35,765 bases of DNA from assembly GCA_003023465.1 (NCBI GenBank), contig PXSM01000035.1, positions 1 through 35,765 of the forward strand. The letters are read 5' to 3'. Under the pieces are notes generated by a model that was not told the origin of the DNA, did no database searches, and saw only the letters and a list, made by a program, of their open reading frames with translations. This document shows, piece by piece, positions 1 through 7,301 of this stretch. The DNA is from Halobacteriales archaeon SW_6_65_15 (GTDB lineage Archaea; Halobacteriota; Halobacteria; Halobacteriales; Haladaptataceae). Both the position numbers and the translations under genes were made by a program. The first letter of the stretch is position 1; each line of letters begins with the position of its first letter.

Positions 1-627
1 GACGGCGGCCTGCTCGTCGCCCGGGAGGACGGCGCGATCCTGCGCGGCGAGGGTGAGGACGACGGGAACTCGTGGACCGAACTCGGCGAACTCGCGGACG
101 TGCGAGCCATCGAGGGGGACTTCGTGGCGGCCGAGTCTGGCGTCTATCGCGCGACCTCCATCGCCCAGAACGCGACCAAGACGGCCGACGGGGGCGCGTC
201 GAGCGCCGGACTCCACCACGTCGGACTGGACGACGCCCGCGACGTGTCCGCCGCGGGGGTGCCGTTGGCCGCCACCGGGAGCGGCCTCTACAAACTCGGC
301 AACGGCTGGATGAAAGAGCGCAAAGGGGGCTTCCGGGCCGTCAGCGCCGCCGACGGCGATGCCCCTGGACTCGGCTGGGCGCACGCCGCGGGCGAGTTGG
401 GACTTCTCGTCCACGAGGACGGAGAATGGCGCAAAGAAGAACTGCCAGTCGCGGGCGAAGTGGTTGCGCTCGACCACGGCGAGAACGACCGCGCAAGCGA
501 AGCCGAAGGCGGGAGATCCGGCGTCTACGCCGTCACGGACGACGGCACGTTCTTGCTCTCGGTCGGCGACGGGTGGAACCACCAGATTCTCGGCCTGCGC
601 GGCGTGACGGCGGTGGCCGCGCCGTAG
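1..627 (+). CDS. HVO_0234-type beta-propeller protein, C-terminal part
   Basis: The reading frame is open from the first base of the window to a TAG stop, so the start lies outside. The visible 208 residues are acidic and show repeated short units ending in Gly-Val-Tyr or Gly-Leu-Tyr (GVYRAT, SGLYKLG, GVYAVTDDG), typical of beta-propeller blades that contact each other edge to edge. From memory, haloarchaea carry such a gene directly before prs, and here it does precede prs on the same strand, which supports the family assignment. No catalytic residues are evident and the function is unknown. No signal peptide can be judged because the N-terminus is missing. Confidence 0.75.
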   Translation, partial: DGGLLVAREDGAILRGEGEDDGNSWTELGELADVRAIEGDFVAAESGVYRATSIAQNATKTADGGASSAGLHHVGLDDARDVSAAGVPLAATGSGLYKLGNGWMKERKGGFRAVSAADGDAPGLGWAHAAGELGLLVHEDGEWRKEELPVAGEVVALDHGENDRASEAEGGRSGVYAVTDDGTFLLSVGDGWNHQILGLRGVTAVAAP

Positions 628-657
628 CGAGCAATCCATAGTCAGGTTTCGGCTTTC

Positions 658-669
658 AACACTAGTGTT
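658..669. promoter_or_regulatory. 12-base perfect palindrome after the beta-propeller gene
   Basis: The sequence AACACTAGTGTT is its own reverse complement and lies 31 bases after the stop codon of the beta-propeller gene. It could be a protein-binding site or the base of a transcript-end hairpin. No T-run follows, so a terminator is not well supported. Confidence 0.3.
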
Positions 670-736
670 AGGGGCGTATTATCATTTCCTTAGAGTAGGG
701 AAGGATTGTCTGGCAACGCGCGTAACCCACCTGACC

Positions 737-835
737 TGAAAACCGATTTACCCGCCGACGTTCCCCCACGTACGTGATCATCAGCGGGTCAGCCTCGCAG
801 GTCCTCGCGGCGGCGATGGCCGTGCGGTAAAGGGG
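737..835 (+). pseudogene. Relic of the prs 5' end (leader plus about 14 codons)
   Basis: Positions 737-811 repeat the leader and first codons of the intact prs (1461-1536), with a one-base deletion and a few substitutions. From a GTG at 775 the relic encodes VIISGSASQVLAAAMAVR and then stops at 828-830, so it departs from Prs after about 14 residues. Everything between the two copies is the toxin-antitoxin insert. The deletion falls before the start codon, which suggests the leader is non-coding and that translation of prs begins at the ATG inside the repeat. Confidence 0.8.
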
Positions 836-1176
836 TCAGTACGTTTCCACGTCCAGTACCTCACGTACCGAATCGTCGAGGAAGTCACCGTCCCCCGAAA
901 CCAACGTCGCTCCGACCTCACGCGCGGTCGCGGCGACCATCGCGTCGCGCGGAGCCAACGGCGACCCCGCTTCCAACAGACTCCGCTGGAGACGAGCCGA
1001 TTCTGCCTCGTCGCTTTCGGCTCGTCATCGTCGTCGTGAACTGCTCCCTCGTAAATTTCGTACAGTGCGATAGCGGGAACGTACAGCGGGGCCTCGGCGT
1101 TCTCGGAGAGGTAGACCAACGTGGCTTCCTCGCCATCGAGGTAGTCGACGAGGAAGCTACTGTCCAGACACTTCAT
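836..1176 (-). pseudogene. PIN-domain toxin (VapC family), frameshifted
   Basis: The start region reads MKCLDSSFLVDYLDGEE, with the first PIN aspartate in the usual place (LDSSFLVDYL), followed by VPAIALYEIYEGAVH. The PIN second half then continues in another frame: RDAMVAATAREVGATLVSGD and DFLDDSVREVLDVETY before a TGA at 836-838. The switch lies near 1018-1050, in a run of Asp codons. VapC toxins are ribonucleases that cut RNA (often tRNA) when not held by their antitoxin. As read here the protein would be truncated and inactive, unless the frameshift is a sequencing error. Its start overlaps the end of the antitoxin gene by 20 bases. Confidence 0.8.
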
Positions 1177-1390
1177 CTCCTCGCGCTCCGAGACCTTCGT
1201 TGAGTTCCTCTCTGACCTGACGTGCGCGGTCGGCTTTGTCCGTTCCCTCCCACGCACCGAAGCCACTCGTGAAGTCGCGGTCGTCGTTCGTGACGCGGAT
1301 AATCACGTCCGTAAAGCTCTCACCCTCGCGTTTTCTGGCCTCTAATCGCTCGTACGCTTCGTCGGTGATGGAGATATTTCGACTGCCCAT
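1157..1390 (-). CDS. VapB-type antitoxin (DUF217-like)
   Basis: A 77-residue protein beginning MGSRNISITDEAYERLEARK, which matches the short archaeal VapB antitoxin family with an N-terminal DNA-binding segment and an acidic C-terminal tail that would clamp the toxin. It is first in a two-gene unit, and its end overlaps the toxin start, as is usual for translationally coupled pairs. A GTGTA-N4-TACAC inverted repeat lies 3 bases upstream of the start codon and could be the autoregulatory operator. The antitoxin frame is intact although its partner toxin is broken. The pair sits inside a duplication of the prs 5' end. Confidence 0.8.
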   Translation of the reverse strand: MGSRNISITDEAYERLEARKREGESFTDVIIRVTNDDRDFTSGFGAWEGTDKADRARQVREELNEGLGARGDEVSGQ

Positions 1391-1392
1391 AC

Positions 1393-1406
1393 GTGTACCA
1401 ATACAC
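1393..1406 (-). promoter_or_regulatory. Candidate antitoxin operator
   Basis: The inverted repeat GTGTA-CCAA-TACAC lies just upstream of the vapB start codon, between it and a weak TATA-like stretch (on the minus strand GGTTTACGCC, about 1409-1418). This position fits repression by the antitoxin-toxin complex. Evidence is sequence symmetry and position only. Confidence 0.4.
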
Positions 1407-1460
1407 AGAGAGGGCGTAAACCTTTGGGAAACTCCGTTTCGTGACCCCTTCAGAACGAAG

Positions 1461-1498
1461 TGAAAACCGATTTACCCGCCGACGTTCACCCCACGCAC
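1461..1498 (+). promoter_or_regulatory. prs leader and promoter region, restored copy
   Basis: This stretch is the part of the 75-base repeat that lies before the prs ATG. It contains CCGATTTACC about 30 bases before the start codon, the right distance for a TATA box of a leaderless gene. Its duplication at 737 means that the insertion left prs with a working-looking upstream region. Confidence 0.45.
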
Positions 1499-2314
1499 AT
1501 GATTATCAGCGGGTCAGCCTCGCAGGTCCTCGCGGCCGAACTCGCGGCCGCGCTGGACGAGCCCCTCGCGCGCGTCGAGTACGAGCGATTCCCGGACGGC
1601 GAACTGCTGGCGAGCACACCCAGCGTCGTCGACGGCCCGCTCGTCGGGGGCTTGTTCCAGTTGCAGGACGCCGCCCGCGAGTGGACCGACGGAGAGGTCG
1701 TGACCGTCGTCCCGTACATGGGGTACGCGCGGCAGGACGAGGCGTTCGAGGAAGGCCATCCGGTCTCGGCGCGGGCGGTCGCGCGAGCCATCTCCTCGGG
1801 GACCGACCGCGTGCTGACGGTCAACCCCCACGAGGACGCGGTGTGCGACTTCTTCGAGGTACCCGCCGAACCCGTCGATGCTGCGGGACGACTGGCCGAC
1901 CCCCTGCCCGCCGACCTCGACGACCCCGTCTTCCTCTCGCCCGACGACGGGGCGCTCGACATCGCGGAGGCGGCACGGGACGCCTACGGGTCGGGCGACG
2001 TCGATTACTTCGAGAAGACCCGCCACTCGGGCACCGAGGTCGAGTTGACCCCGAGCGACGCCGACGTGTCCGGCCGGGACGTTGTGGTCACCGACGACAT
2101 CATCGCCACCGGTTCGACGATGGCGGGCGCGGTCGAGATTCTGAACGACCGGGGCGCGTCGCGCGCGTTCGTGACCTGCGTCCACCCGATACTCGCCGAC
2201 GACGCCTACGCGAAGCTCTCGCGAGCGGGCGTCGGGGCCATCTACGGCACCGACACCGTCGAGCGACCCGTGAGCGAGGTGTCGGTCGCGCCCGTGATCG
2301 CCGACGCGCTGTAG
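1499..2314 (+). CDS. prs: Ribose-phosphate diphosphokinase (PRPP synthetase)
   Basis: The 271-residue protein makes phosphoribosyl pyrophosphate from ribose 5-phosphate and ATP for nucleotide, histidine and tryptophan synthesis in the cytoplasm. The N-terminus MIISGSASQ is followed by ERFPDGE, the RQDEAFEEGHPVSARA segment of the ATP/flexible loop region, and the PRPP-binding loop VVVTDDIIATGSTMAGA. Length fits archaeal class enzymes, which are shorter than bacterial ones. The ATG at 1499 is chosen over the GTG at 1460 because the duplicated leader carries a frame-breaking deletion upstream of this codon and because homologues start at this point. A toxin-antitoxin pair lies immediately upstream on the opposite strand. 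Confidence 0.95.
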   Translation: MIISGSASQVLAAELAAALDEPLARVEYERFPDGELLASTPSVVDGPLVGGLFQLQDAAREWTDGEVVTVVPYMGYARQDEAFEEGHPVSARAVARAISSGTDRVLTVNPHEDAVCDFFEVPAEPVDAAGRLADPLPADLDDPVFLSPDDGALDIAEAARDAYGSGDVDYFEKTRHSGTEVELTPSDADVSGRDVVVTDDIIATGSTMAGAVEILNDRGASRAFVTCVHPILADDAYAKLSRAGVGAIYGTDTVERPVSEVSVAPVIADAL

Positions 2315-2352
2315 TCGCGCCCTCGTTTTCGCTGAACTGTCACCGAGGCCGG

Positions 2353-2982
2353 CTAGCGCCAGTGGTCGTAGACGGCAATCACGGTGAGCCCGAGAAACAG
2401 CACCGCGACAAGCGCGTGTTCGCCGCCCTCGGGCAACAGCTCTGGGAGCTCGGCGAGGAAGTCAGCGAGGACGAAGAAACCGCCGACGGCCGCGAGTCCG
2501 AGGTAGTACTTGCTCCAGCGGTCCACCGTGTCGGGGAACAGCCACCGGGTCGCCTTCTCGGCGTCGAGGTCGAACGAGAGGGTCCCGGCGTCCTCGTCGA
2601 ACGCGACCACGTTCTTGGTTTCGAGCCGCGGGATGTGTCGCCGACGGAGCGCCGAGTAGACGCACCGACGGTCGGTCGAGCGAATCTCCTCGACCGGACA
2701 GTCTTTCTCCCACGCGGTCACGACGTCGACGGCCCGCGACAGCGACACCTCGCCGTCGTGGTAGTCCAGACAGTACAGCAGGTAGCGACGCCGCGGGTTC
2801 TCCAGCAGTCCGTAAACGTCTCCGTCGAGCATCGCGGGCGGTTCGACCGAGTCGGTTCTCGTTCCGAGGAGCCGATGCGCCAGTCGGCCCTCGCCGCGAC
2901 GTGTTAGTTCGCTCTCGCTGCGACGTGGCGGCCGACCCTCGCCGCGATCCGAGGAGTCCGCCTCGTCTGGCGCGTCCGTCAT
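2353..2982 (-). CDS. DUF7344-like winged-helix membrane protein
   Basis: A 209-residue protein with a low-complexity N-terminus containing two copies of RRGEGR-like sequence (residues about 12-33), then a domain beginning GLLENPRRRYLLYCLDYHDG that continues through a predicted winged helix (CVYSALRRRHIPRLETKNVV). This pattern is typical of the haloarchaeal DUF7344 domain. The C-terminus has two hydrophobic segments (YYLGLAAVGGFFVLADFL and ALVAVLFLGLTVIAVY) that should be membrane helices. It may be a membrane-tethered regulator, but target and signal are unknown. It is convergent with prs (38 bases between stops) and is transcribed in the same direction as ileS, which lies upstream of it. Confidence 0.75.
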   Translation of the reverse strand: MTDAPDEADSSDRGEGRPPRRSESELTRRGEGRLAHRLLGTRTDSVEPPAMLDGDVYGLLENPRRRYLLYCLDYHDGEVSLSRAVDVVTAWEKDCPVEEIRSTDRRCVYSALRRRHIPRLETKNVVAFDEDAGTLSFDLDAEKATRWLFPDTVDRWSKYYLGLAAVGGFFVLADFLAELPELLPEGGEHALVAVLFLGLTVIAVYDHWR

Positions 2983-3123
2983 AGCTACCCGTCCCGTGGA
3001 GTCGCCACTCGGGATGACTCCGTGCCTCGTCCCGAGTAACGACCGAATGGACGCACCGGACCGGAATAAAGATAGTCGCCACCGGATGACAAATCATGAT
3101 GTTTAAGAAGCGCCGAGCCGGGT

Positions 3124-3152
3124 AAAACGGGCGAGTACGGCCGTCTTGCCCG
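3124..3152 (-). terminator. Hairpin plus T-run after ileS
   Basis: On the minus strand an 8-pair stem (CGGGCAAG with CTCGCCCG, one G-T pair) around a 9-base loop is followed directly by GTTTTA. It begins 22 bases after the ileS stop codon. The shape resembles an intrinsic terminator. Confidence 0.5.
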
Positions 3153-3174
3153 GTTACGCCACCACTCTGACCAG

Positions 3175-6100
3175 TTACGCCTCTGCCTCGGCCAGCGGCG
3201 TGATGGCGATGGTCATCTCGACGCCTTCGACCTCCCACTCTTTCCGGTAGCCGTCCTCGACCGGGCCGACCTCGGCGGCGCGGCCCTCCGTTTTCACGAG
3301 GTCCATGCGCTCCTCGACGAGGGATGACCTCGCGGGCGTACCCCTCGCTCTCGATGTCCTCGGTGAGTTCGGTGTCCACGTAGACGACCCCGCGCTGGTC
3401 GCCGTCGGTGTCGAACGCGACCCCGGTGACGCCCTCGGGCGTCTGGGTCACGAACTCGACCATCTCCGCAGAGAGGGCCACGTCCATGCCGGTCTCGGCC
3501 TCGGCCGCGCCTTCGAGCGCGTCGAGCGTGGGTTCCGCGACGCGGGCGTCGTTGAGCGCCTGCATGACCCTGCCGGCGTCGTCGCCGAACTCGGGACCGA
3601 GGACGCTCATGTCGGCCTCGGCGCTGTACTGGAGTTCGCCCCAGTCCTCGTCGGGCGCGACGAGTTCGACCGCGCGCGAATTGACCCGGTCGGCCAGCAG
3701 GTCGCGGTGGCGCTCGACGGCCTCGACCGTGCGCTCGTCGCCGGCGGTGACCACGACGCGCTGGACGGGCCAGCGGAGCTTTCGCTCGGCCTGCTGGCGG
3801 GCGTTCGACCCCGCCTCCTCGACGGCGCGGAGCAGGGTCACGTCGGTCTCCAACTGCTCGTCCTGCCAGTACTCGTCGGCCTCGGGCCAGTCGCACATGT
3901 GGACGGTGTCGTAGCCGTCGTCGCCGGTGAGGGTGCCGTAGATCTCCTCGGCGACGAAGGGCGCGTAGGGCGCGAGCAGGGCGACGACCGTCGTCAGCAC
4001 CTCGTAGAAGGTGGCGTAGGCGGCCCGCTTGCTCGCGCTGTCGGCCTCGTCCCACATGCGCTCGCGGACGACCTGGATGTAGAACCGCGAGACGTCCTCG
4101 ACCACGAAGTCGAGCAGCACGTCGATGGCCTTGTCCTGTCGGAACTCCTCCCAGTGGTCGGTCATCTCGGCGACGACCGTCTGGAGGCGCGCGAGCACCC
4201 ACTCGTCCACGAGTTCGAGGTCGTCATCGACGTCCGCCAAAGTGGTATCGGTCGGGTCGAAGTCGTCCAGCCGCATGTACGGCAGCGGGAACCGGAACAC
4301 GTTCCAGAGGATGTTGAGGTCCCGCTGCATCTCCTCGGTCTGGTCGTACGAGAAGCGCATGTCCTCGCCCTGCGGGTTCGACGAGAGGAGGAACATCCGC
4401 ATCGGGTCCGTGCCGTACTCGTCGATGACCTCGTGGGGGTCCACGAGGATGCCCTTGGACTTGGACATCCCGCGGCCGTCGGGCATGTTGGCGTACCCGT
4501 GCATCAGCACCTCCTCGTACGGAATCTCGTCCATCGCGGCCGTGGCCATGCCGAGTTGCGACCAGAACCAGCCGCGGGTCTGGTCGTGGGCCTCCATGAT
4601 GAGGTCGGCGGGCCACAGTTCGTCGAAGTCGTCCTGCTCGCTCGGGTAGTCGAGTGTTCCCCACGTCGCCACCGAGGAGTCCAGCCACACGTCGAACACG
4701 TCGCCGACGCGGGTATAGGTGGTGCCGTCCTCGGTGATGGTGAGGTCGTCCACCGTTCCCTTGTGGAGGTCCACGTCCTCGGGGTCCACGTCCTGATCGA
4801 CGCGCTCGGCCAACTCCTCGCGGGTGCCGACGACGATCACGTCGTCCATGTCGCCGGACCAGCCGTCCGGGGCTTCTTCTCGCGGGCTTGCGCGAGACGT
4901 TCCAGTCGGGCGCGTCCTCCACGAAGTCCCGGAAGCGATTGTCACGCGCCCACTGGGGGTGCCACTCGCTGTCCTCGATGTTGGCCAGCAGTTCGTCCTT
5001 GATGTCGGTGACCGTGATGAACCACTGGTCGGTGACGATCTGGATGATGCCGGTGTCGCACCGCCAGCAGTGGCCGTAGCTGTGATGGGTCGTGCCCGAC
5101 GAGAGCATCAGGCCCTTGCCTTCGAGGTCGGCGATGATGTCCTCGTCGGCGTCCTTGACGAACTGCCCGGCGTACTCGCCGCCGCGGTCGTCGTACACGC
5201 CGTCGCCGTCCACGGGACAGAAGATGTCGAGACCGAGTTCGCGGCCGCGCTCGAAGTCCTCCTCACCGTGGCCGGGCGCGGAGTGGACGAGACCGGTTCG
5301 GTCAACCTCCACGTAGTCGGCGGTGTAGACCTGCAGGGCGTCCTCGCCGCTGGCGTGGTCGGGGACCTCTTCGTGGAGGGGATGGTCGTACGTCCAGCCG
5401 ACCATCTCCTCGCCCGTGAACTCGGCTTCGACCTCGTAGTCGTCGTATCGGCCTTCCTTCAAGACCTCCTCGACGCAGCCCTCGGCGAGGTAGAGGACTT
5501 CCTCCTCGCCGTCCTTCTCCGCGCGGACCTGCTGGTAGGTCACGTCGCCGTCCACCGCGACGAAGGTGTTCGCGGGGATGGTCCACGGGGTCGTGGTCCA
5601 GATGACGAGGTACCCCTCCCGGTCGCCGCTCGCGGGTCCTTCGTCCCCGCTCGCGCGTTCCGAGACCTCCCCTCGGTCGGTCTCGCGCAGGGGGAACTTC
5701 ACGTAGATGGAGGGATCGGAGACGTCCTCGTACTCGACCTCGTTGTTGGCGATGGCGGTCTCGCAGCGGGGACACTGGGAGATGGAGCGCTGGCCCTGCT
5801 CGACGAGGCCCTTCTCGTGGGCCTGCTGGAAGCCCCACCACGCGGCCTCCATGTACTCGGGGTTCACCGTCTTGTACGGGTTCTCCCAGTCCATCCAGAC
5901 GCCGAACGACTGGAAGTCCGACTGGAGGCCCTCCAGTTGGTCCTCGGCGAACTCCTTGCACTCCTCGATGAAGTTCTCCTCGCCGAACTCCTCGATGTCC
6001 TTCTTGTTCTTGAAGCCCAGTTGCTCCTCGACGCGCGTCTCGATGGGCAGGCCGTGCATGTCGTAGCCCGGTCGGTCGGTCACGTCGTAGCCGCACATTC

Positions 6101-6323
6101 GGAGGTACCGGATGTAGGCGTCCTTGAGCGTCTTGTTCCACGTCGTCCCCATGTGGGCCGCGCCGGAGGTGTACGGCGGGCCGTCCACGAAGAAGAACGA
6201 CTCCTCGTCGGCACGATGCTCTTTCGTCTTCTCGTAGGCGTCCACCTCGTCCCAGTAGTCGAACACCCGCTCCTCGACCTCGTCGGGTTCGTACTGGTCG
6301 GCGACCTCCTCGAACCTGCTCAT
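3175..6323 (-). pseudogene. ileS: Isoleucyl-tRNA synthetase, two frame-breaking internal losses
   Basis: The product should charge tRNA-Ile. Three frames must be joined. The first (6323 to about 4895) has the HIGH-type motif in PYTSGAAHMGT and the editing domain, ending DWNVSRK. The second (about 4885 to 3325) resumes at PDGWSGDMDD and carries the KMSKS-type motif GMSKSKG and the anticodon-binding helices. The third (about 3322 to 3175) reads LVEERMDLVKTEGR and ends PLAEAEA. Between frames one and two the usual RYWGIP-x-P-W motif of class I synthetases is missing. Between two and three about a dozen residues after EGYAREVI are missing. An essential gene is unlikely to be truly broken twice, so assembly error or a second ileS elsewhere must be considered. 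A TATA-like TTAAATT (6347-6353) precedes the start. Confidence 0.85.
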
Positions 6324-6344
6324 ACCTGTTCTGTTCTCCTACGA

Positions 6345-6354
6345 AGTTAAATTG
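6345..6354 (-). promoter_or_regulatory. TATA box of ileS
   Basis: On the minus strand CAATTTAACT is centred about 27 bases before the ATG at 6323, the spacing expected for a leaderless haloarchaeal gene. Confidence 0.5.
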
Positions 6355-6510
6355 GGTTCGGTTACGCAGTCGGGTCTGTACGAATCGAATGGTTCTGCGA
6401 ACCAACTTCACCTGTGCCGTCGGCGTGCGCGAGCAACGCGCGCGAGGGACGAGGACCGCAGCGGAGTGAGGACCGCAGGAGGTTGGGGAGGTTCGAGGTG
6501 CGGTTTCTCA

Positions 6511-6632
6511 TAGGCTTCGGGAGTAGCTAGCACGTTCGACCGCAACCGCACCGCAACCGCGCCCCGTACCTCCCCGCGTGCTCGGCCACGAGGGCCTCGC
6601 GGCGCATCCTGTAGCTTGTTACAATTCACGAA
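6511..6632. repeat. Dispersed repeat, copy A (two modules)
   Basis: The 20 bases at 6511-6530 (TAGGCTTCGGGAGTAGCTAG) recur exactly at 18329-18348. The 57 bases at 6576-6632, containing CACGAGGGCCTCGCGGCGC and ending ACAATTCACGAA, recur in inverted orientation at 18029-18085 with about nine mismatches. The stretch between ileS and the HIT gene (6324-6803) otherwise holds only short frames I regard as spurious, an AT-richer segment at 6640-6720 and the HIT promoter region. Confidence 0.8.
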
Positions 6633-6803
6633 GCGTAGTCCGTCACCATTCGAGAAAACGAGCGTAGTAATACACAGTTATCTAAAGGGAATAAAGTCGT
6701 TTTTCTAAACCATATTTTGATAGTCGAAGGCACGAAACCGACGATTCGCGCGAGAAGCCTCAAACTTGATACGCCAGCCGACCGAAACACACCGAATAGA
6801 CCC

Positions 6804-7235
6804 ATGAGCCAAGACGATTGCATCTTCTGCCAGATCGTGAACGGCGACATCCCGAGCCGCAAGGTCTTCGAGGACGACACTGCGATGGCCTTCCTCGACG
6901 CCAACCCCCTCGCGCCGGGTCACACGCTCGTCATCCCGAAGGAGCACCACGAGACCCTCCAGCAGCTACCCGAGGAGACCGCGGCCCACGTCTTCGGCGT
7001 GCTCCACCGGCTGAACACCGCGGTCGAGCACGCCGTGGACGCCGACGGGACCAACGTGGCGTTCAACAACGGCGAGGCCGCCGGGCAGGAGGTGCCTCAC
7101 GTCCACGGTCACATCATCCCGCGATTCGAGGACGACGGCGGCAACCCCATCCACGCCGTCGCGGGGCGGCGTCCGGACCTCTCCGACGCGGAGCTGGACG
7201 AAATCGCCGAGGAGATTTCGAACACCGACTGGTAG
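6804..7235 (+). CDS. HIT family protein
   Basis: A 143-residue cytoplasmic protein of the histidine-triad family, which hydrolyses nucleoside phosphoramidates or related adenosine derivatives. The N-terminus has the zinc-type CIFC pair and the family pattern IVNGDIPSRKVFEDD. The active-site triad HVHGH lies at residues 99-103. Length matches the HINT branch. The ATG at 6804 begins MSQDDCIFC, as in family members. An in-frame start 87 bases upstream would add a tail without family similarity and is rejected. It is convergent with the MATE gene downstream. Confidence 0.92.
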   Translation: MSQDDCIFCQIVNGDIPSRKVFEDDTAMAFLDANPLAPGHTLVIPKEHHETLQQLPEETAAHVFGVLHRLNTAVEHAVDADGTNVAFNNGEAAGQEVPHVHGHIIPRFEDDGGNPIHAVAGRRPDLSDAELDEIAEEISNTDW

Positions 7236-7301
7236 CGAACCGCGGTCTCCTCTCGAAAACCGCGCGATAGAATAGGAGCCAAGTTCGGTCGTCCGGCGAG
7301 C

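Noticed and set aside
1460-1498. GTG start for prs at 1460, adding MKTDLPADVHPTH
   Set aside because: The duplicated leader has a one-base deletion in this stretch, so it is unlikely to be coding; homologues start at MIISG.
3310-4900. Programmed frameshifting or tRNA-like introns as explanation for the ileS breaks
   Set aside because: Coding sequence is missing rather than added at both joins, so neither frameshifting alone nor an intron explains it.
3305-5002. Long open frame on the plus strand opposite ileS (565 codons)
   Set aside because: It is the mirror of the ileS coding strand, with Val/Leu/Gly/His-rich sequence and no domain; long antisense frames are common in GC-rich genes.
4824-6350. 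Long open frame on the plus strand opposite the N-terminal half of ileS
   Set aside because: Same reason; its composition follows from the codon bias of ileS, which has clear synthetase motifs.
6408-6629. 73-codon frame in repeat copy A
   Set aside because: It lies within the dispersed repeat, is basic and low in acidic residues, and has no promoter at a suitable distance.
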